A stretch of DNA of 64,000 nt. Origin: JAGDMJ01 sp963809695 (lineage in GTDB: Bacteria > Bacteroidota > Ignavibacteria > UBA10030 > UBA6906). Positions 61,568 through 64,000 of the stretch are shown piece after piece; the first letter of the stretch is position 1, and each line of letters begins with the position of its first letter. The stretch lies in assembly GCA_963809695.1 (NCBI GenBank), contig CAWEKI010000006.1, forward strand, positions 372,001-436,000. Direction: 5' to 3'. Below the pieces are notes generated by a model. That model had not been told where the DNA came from. It did not search any database and saw only the letters and a program-made list of their open reading frames with translations. The position numbers and the translations under genes were made by a program.

Positions 61568-62067
61568 GAAAGTCGTGAAGATCGTCGAGAGAACACAAAC
61601 ATGGGCAGGAGAGCCAGCGCTGCGGTGTAAACGGTGGTTGGGAAGCCGTACAGCATCACGGCATCGAGCCACCCTACCTCGGTTCCCTGCAGAAAGACAA
61701 TAAAATATAACACATTGTGGACGATCGATGCAACGGCGACCACGAGAATGAACTGGTATCCGGCCAGGATCTGCATGATCTTGTTTTCATTGTAGAAATA
61801 GCCTGCCACGAAGCCTGCCACGGTTTTGCACAGGGCTGCCAGGCCCAGCATGCCGTCCTTTCCGCTGACCAGGTCGAACAAGAGCCCGAGAAAGAAACCC
61901 GCCGTGGTCGCGGCGATCTGTCCCTCCCGGAGCGCCAGGTAAACGACCCAGATCAACAAAAGATCGGGGGCAATGCTCTCAATCGCCAGATACCGGGCGA
62001 GTGTTGTCTGCAGGAGGACAAACAGGACGGAGAGAAGGATATAACCGGCGGATTGCCGCATAATCAC
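61564..62067 (-). CDS. mreD: rod shape-determining protein MreD
   Basis: A 167-residue protein with five helices and the MreD layout (SAGYILLSVLFVLLQTTLAR near the start, FDLVSGKDGMLGLAAL mid-way). MreD bridges MreC to the RodA/PBP2 complex. Starts 4 bp inside mreC (ATGA) and ends 4 bp inside mrdA, the conserved order. Confidence 0.93.
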   Translation of the reverse strand: MIMRQSAGYILLSVLFVLLQTTLARYLAIESIAPDLLLIWVVYLALREGQIAATTAGFFLGLLFDLVSGKDGMLGLAALCKTVAGFVAGYFYNENKIMQILAGYQFILVVAVASIVHNVLYFIVFLQGTEVGWLDAVMLYGFPTTVYTAALALLPMFVFSRRSSRLS

Positions 62068-62894
62068 TGGGGCAGATGCTGTTCGAGTGCCACGCGGCTG
62101 GAGTCCGCCACATGGGTAACAACAAACACTTCTTCAAGCCGGGTGAAATCGACGCCCGGAGTGACGTCCACGCTTTTGAAAAGCATACCGGGATTCTCGT
62201 GCGTGGAGCTGACAATACCGATGACAATGCCGGGAGGAAAAATGCTGCTGTAGTCGGAGGTGATGACCTGGTCTCCCGGCTTCACATCCATGGTCTTCAC
62301 CACGTTCTGCATGGAGAGCGTCGGGCCGCCGTCCCAGCGGATGATGCCATCGACGCGGCTGCGCTGTACTTTGGCGCTCACCCGGAGCTCCCTGTTCAGA
62401 AGGATCTGCCCGATGGAATATGCGCTGCTCGTAGCAACGATCTTGCCCACGAGGCCGCTCTCGGAAACGATAGGCATGTTGAGCTTGACACTGTCACTTT
62501 CCCCCACATCGAGGGTGATCGTGTTGCGCAGCAGCTGCAGGTTCTTTCCCACCACGTTCGCGCTCACGTACGAATGCTCGCCCCGCTCCTTCAATGCAAG
62601 GAGCTGGCGCAGCCGGATGTTTTCCAGCCGTCCTTCCCGCAGACGGCTCACCTCGTCGGCCAGCGTCAGGTTGAGCTCCCGCAGGACCTTGTTTTCCCGG
62701 CGCAGGTCAAAGTAGTTCGGGATGAAGCTCAGCGCATCCTGCAGGGCGCCGACGGACGCCACGGCGACCGACCGGATAGCACGTATCTGCTGGTTCTCGT
62801 TGAACGCCAGGAGTGCGATAGAAATAATGAGGAACAACCCGAGCAGGAGATACTCTCTGAAGAGTAGAACGAATTCGAAGAGTCGTTTATACAT
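62064..62894 (-). CDS. mreC: rod shape-determining protein MreC
   Basis: A 276-residue protein with a helix at about 10-30, a coiled coil near 60-95 (NKVLRELNLTLADEVSRL) and two beta domains with the MreC-typical QVITSDYSSIFPPGIVIG. It is the periplasmic scaffold of the elongasome, binding PBP2. It lies 74 bp downstream of mreB. Confidence 0.93.
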   Translation of the reverse strand: MYKRLFEFVLLFREYLLLGLFLIISIALLAFNENQQIRAIRSVAVASVGALQDALSFIPNYFDLRRENKVLRELNLTLADEVSRLREGRLENIRLRQLLALKERGEHSYVSANVVGKNLQLLRNTITLDVGESDSVKLNMPIVSESGLVGKIVATSSAYSIGQILLNRELRVSAKVQRSRVDGIIRWDGGPTLSMQNVVKTMDVKPGDQVITSDYSSIFPPGIVIGIVSSTHENPGMLFKSVDVTPGVDFTRLEEVFVVTHVADSSRVALEQHLPQ

Positions 62895-62968
62895 GGTTCA
62901 TGCCGTTTCAACGTAATCGATTTATCCCACAAGAGCTGAAGGCAGCAGGGGGATGAATCGACGTGTCA

Positions 62969-63994
62969 CTAGTAGCGTCTGCTCTTCAGGAGAACCTTGG
63001 AATAGCGGCCGAGATTTTCGAGGATCTTGCCGGTGCCCCGTACGACGGCGGTAAGCGGATCTTCCGAGACATGCACAGGCAGGTTCGACTCAAGGCGCAG
63101 GCGCTCGTCGAGCCCCTTCAACAGCGCGCCTCCGCCGCTGAGCATGATCCCGCGGTCCAGAATGTCGGCCGAGAGCTCCGGCGGAGTGCGCTCCAGCGTG
63201 AGTTTGACGGCTTCGACAATCTGGGAGACCGCCTCGCTCAACGAGTCCCGGATCTCCACCGAACTGGCCTCTGTGGTTTTCGGGATGCCGTTGACAAGGT
63301 CGCGTCCCTTGACGCGGATGGTGATCTCTTCCTTCAGCGGCATGGCGGAGCCGACCTCGCACTTGATGGCTTCGGCCGTCCGCTCGCCGATCAGGATATT
63401 ATGATTCTTCTTGAAGTACTGCACGATCGAGTTGTTCATCTCGTCGCCGGCGATGCGAATGGATTCTTCGTTGACGATGCCGGAGAGGGCGATGACGGCG
63501 ATCTCGGTGGTGCCGCCGCCGATATCCACGATCATGTTGCCGACCGGGGCCTCCACGTCCAAACCCACCCCGATGGCAGCGGCCATGGGCTCGGCGATCA
63601 GGTGCACTTCCTTGGCGCCTGCATGCTCGGCCGAGTCCCGCACGGCCCGCTTTTCGACCTCCGTCACCCCGCTCGGAACGCAAATGACAATGCGGCGGCT
63701 GGGCATCCAGTTGGCGTGAATCTTCTTGATGAACTCCCGGAGCATCCCTTCCGCGATCTCGAAATCGGCGATGACGCCGTCCTTCATTGGCCGGATCGTA
63801 CGGATGTCCCGGTGCGTCCTGCCCAGCATCTCCTGGGCTTCCTTGCCGATGGCGACGATCTTCTTGGTGTTGCGGTCGAAGGCAACGATGGACGGCTCAT
63901 TCAGCACAATACCTTTCCCCTTCATGTAGATCAGGGTGTTCGCGGTGCCGAGGTCGATTGCGAGGTCTGCGGAAAAGAGTGAGAATAGGCCCAT
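62969..63994 (-). CDS. mreB: rod shape-determining protein MreB
   Basis: The bacterial actin that organises side-wall synthesis. The 341-residue protein is complete at its ATG 63994 and shows phosphate-1 LAIDLGTANTLIYMKGKG, phosphate-2 VDIGGGTTEIAVIALSG and the adenosine motif LSGGGALLKGLD. It heads the mreBCD-mrdA-rodA run; its promoter would lie beyond the window. Six bases of the window follow the start. Confidence 0.97.
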   Translation of the reverse strand: MGLFSLFSADLAIDLGTANTLIYMKGKGIVLNEPSIVAFDRNTKKIVAIGKEAQEMLGRTHRDIRTIRPMKDGVIADFEIAEGMLREFIKKIHANWMPSRRIVICVPSGVTEVEKRAVRDSAEHAGAKEVHLIAEPMAAAIGVGLDVEAPVGNMIVDIGGGTTEIAVIALSGIVNEESIRIAGDEMNNSIVQYFKKNHNILIGERTAEAIKCEVGSAMPLKEEITIRVKGRDLVNGIPKTTEASSVEIRDSLSEAVSQIVEAVKLTLERTPPELSADILDRGIMLSGGGALLKGLDERLRLESNLPVHVSEDPLTAVVRGTGKILENLGRYSKVLLKSRRY

Positions 63995-64000
63995 TGGAAT

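Noticed and set aside
62963..63982. Plus-strand frame covering nearly all of mreB
   Set aside because: Shadow of mreB on the other strand; Asp/His-rich with no motif.
1..64000. CRISPR arrays, insertion sequences, tRNA or rRNA genes
   Set aside because: No regularly spaced direct repeats, transposase frames or rRNA/tRNA-like sequence were found on reading both strands; small tRNA genes could be missed without a folding search.

Overview
The window is G+C-rich chromosomal DNA from a Gram-negative bacterium, probably of the Fibrobacterota-Chlorobiota-Bacteroidota (FCB) superphylum and near the Ignavibacteria/Kryptonia side of it. The evidence is a secreted M6 peptidase ending in a YPNPFNP-type type IX secretion sorting domain, CMP-Kdo synthesis (kdsB), an outer-membrane beta-barrel protein, a LonC-like protease, a short 2-hydroxyacid-type malate dehydrogenase and many YfhO-like membrane proteins. 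Unlike typical Bacteroidota, several promoters look like ordinary sigma-70 sites (TTGA.. 17 bp TA..T) and some genes have Shine-Dalgarno motifs. The phylum is an inference; no rRNA gene is present.

Layout. 1-2811: 3' part of an M6 peptidase gene. 2876-24120, all on the minus strand: pdxJ and a YbbR-like gene downstream of a surface-polysaccharide/glycolipid cluster with seven glycosyltransferases, three methyltransferases, two paralogous Wzx-like flippases, glucose-1-phosphate cytidylyltransferase and two YfhO proteins. Many of these genes overlap by 1-4 bp, and the cluster is read from a good promoter at 24163-24191. 24485-34345, plus strand: AsmA, rsmA, a PAP2 enzyme, a zinc-type ArsR regulator with its own promoter/operator and a P1B-2 metal ATPase, a small unknown protein, rplU-rpmA, mdh and a lipoprotein. 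34374-44662, minus strand: an operon of a beta-CASP metallo-beta-lactamase protein, an outer-membrane barrel and an RsbW-like kinase; small membrane proteins; a truncated trmO remnant; pyrG; and the run M48 peptidase-plsC-gatC-kdsB-DUF502.

44911-47226: malic enzyme-phosphotransacetylase fusion, divergent from the M48 gene and ending in a bidirectional terminator. 47284-49967, minus: an mhqO-mhqD-like pair followed by terC. 50189-50845, plus: a membrane/winged-helix protein resembling YEATS-associated helix proteins. 50883-53649, minus: rtcB and pckA. 53771-53941: a C-terminal remnant of an S9 prolyl oligopeptidase. 53949-63994, minus: dcd, a PLP decarboxylase, a LonC-like protease, and the cell-shape operon mreB-mreC-mreD-mrdA-rodA.

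How the genes work together: the window joins envelope construction (glycan assembly, Kdo activation, phospholipid acylation, elongasome) with central C4 metabolism (malate dehydrogenase, malic enzyme, PEP carboxykinase) and metal/electrophile stress defence. I saw no CRISPR array, insertion sequence, tRNA or rRNA. The most notable observations are the self-contained zinc-sensor promoter/operator, the CCxxE-type metal-binding N-terminus of the ATPase, two gene remnants in spacers, and the unusual nuclease/barrel/anti-sigma-kinase operon.
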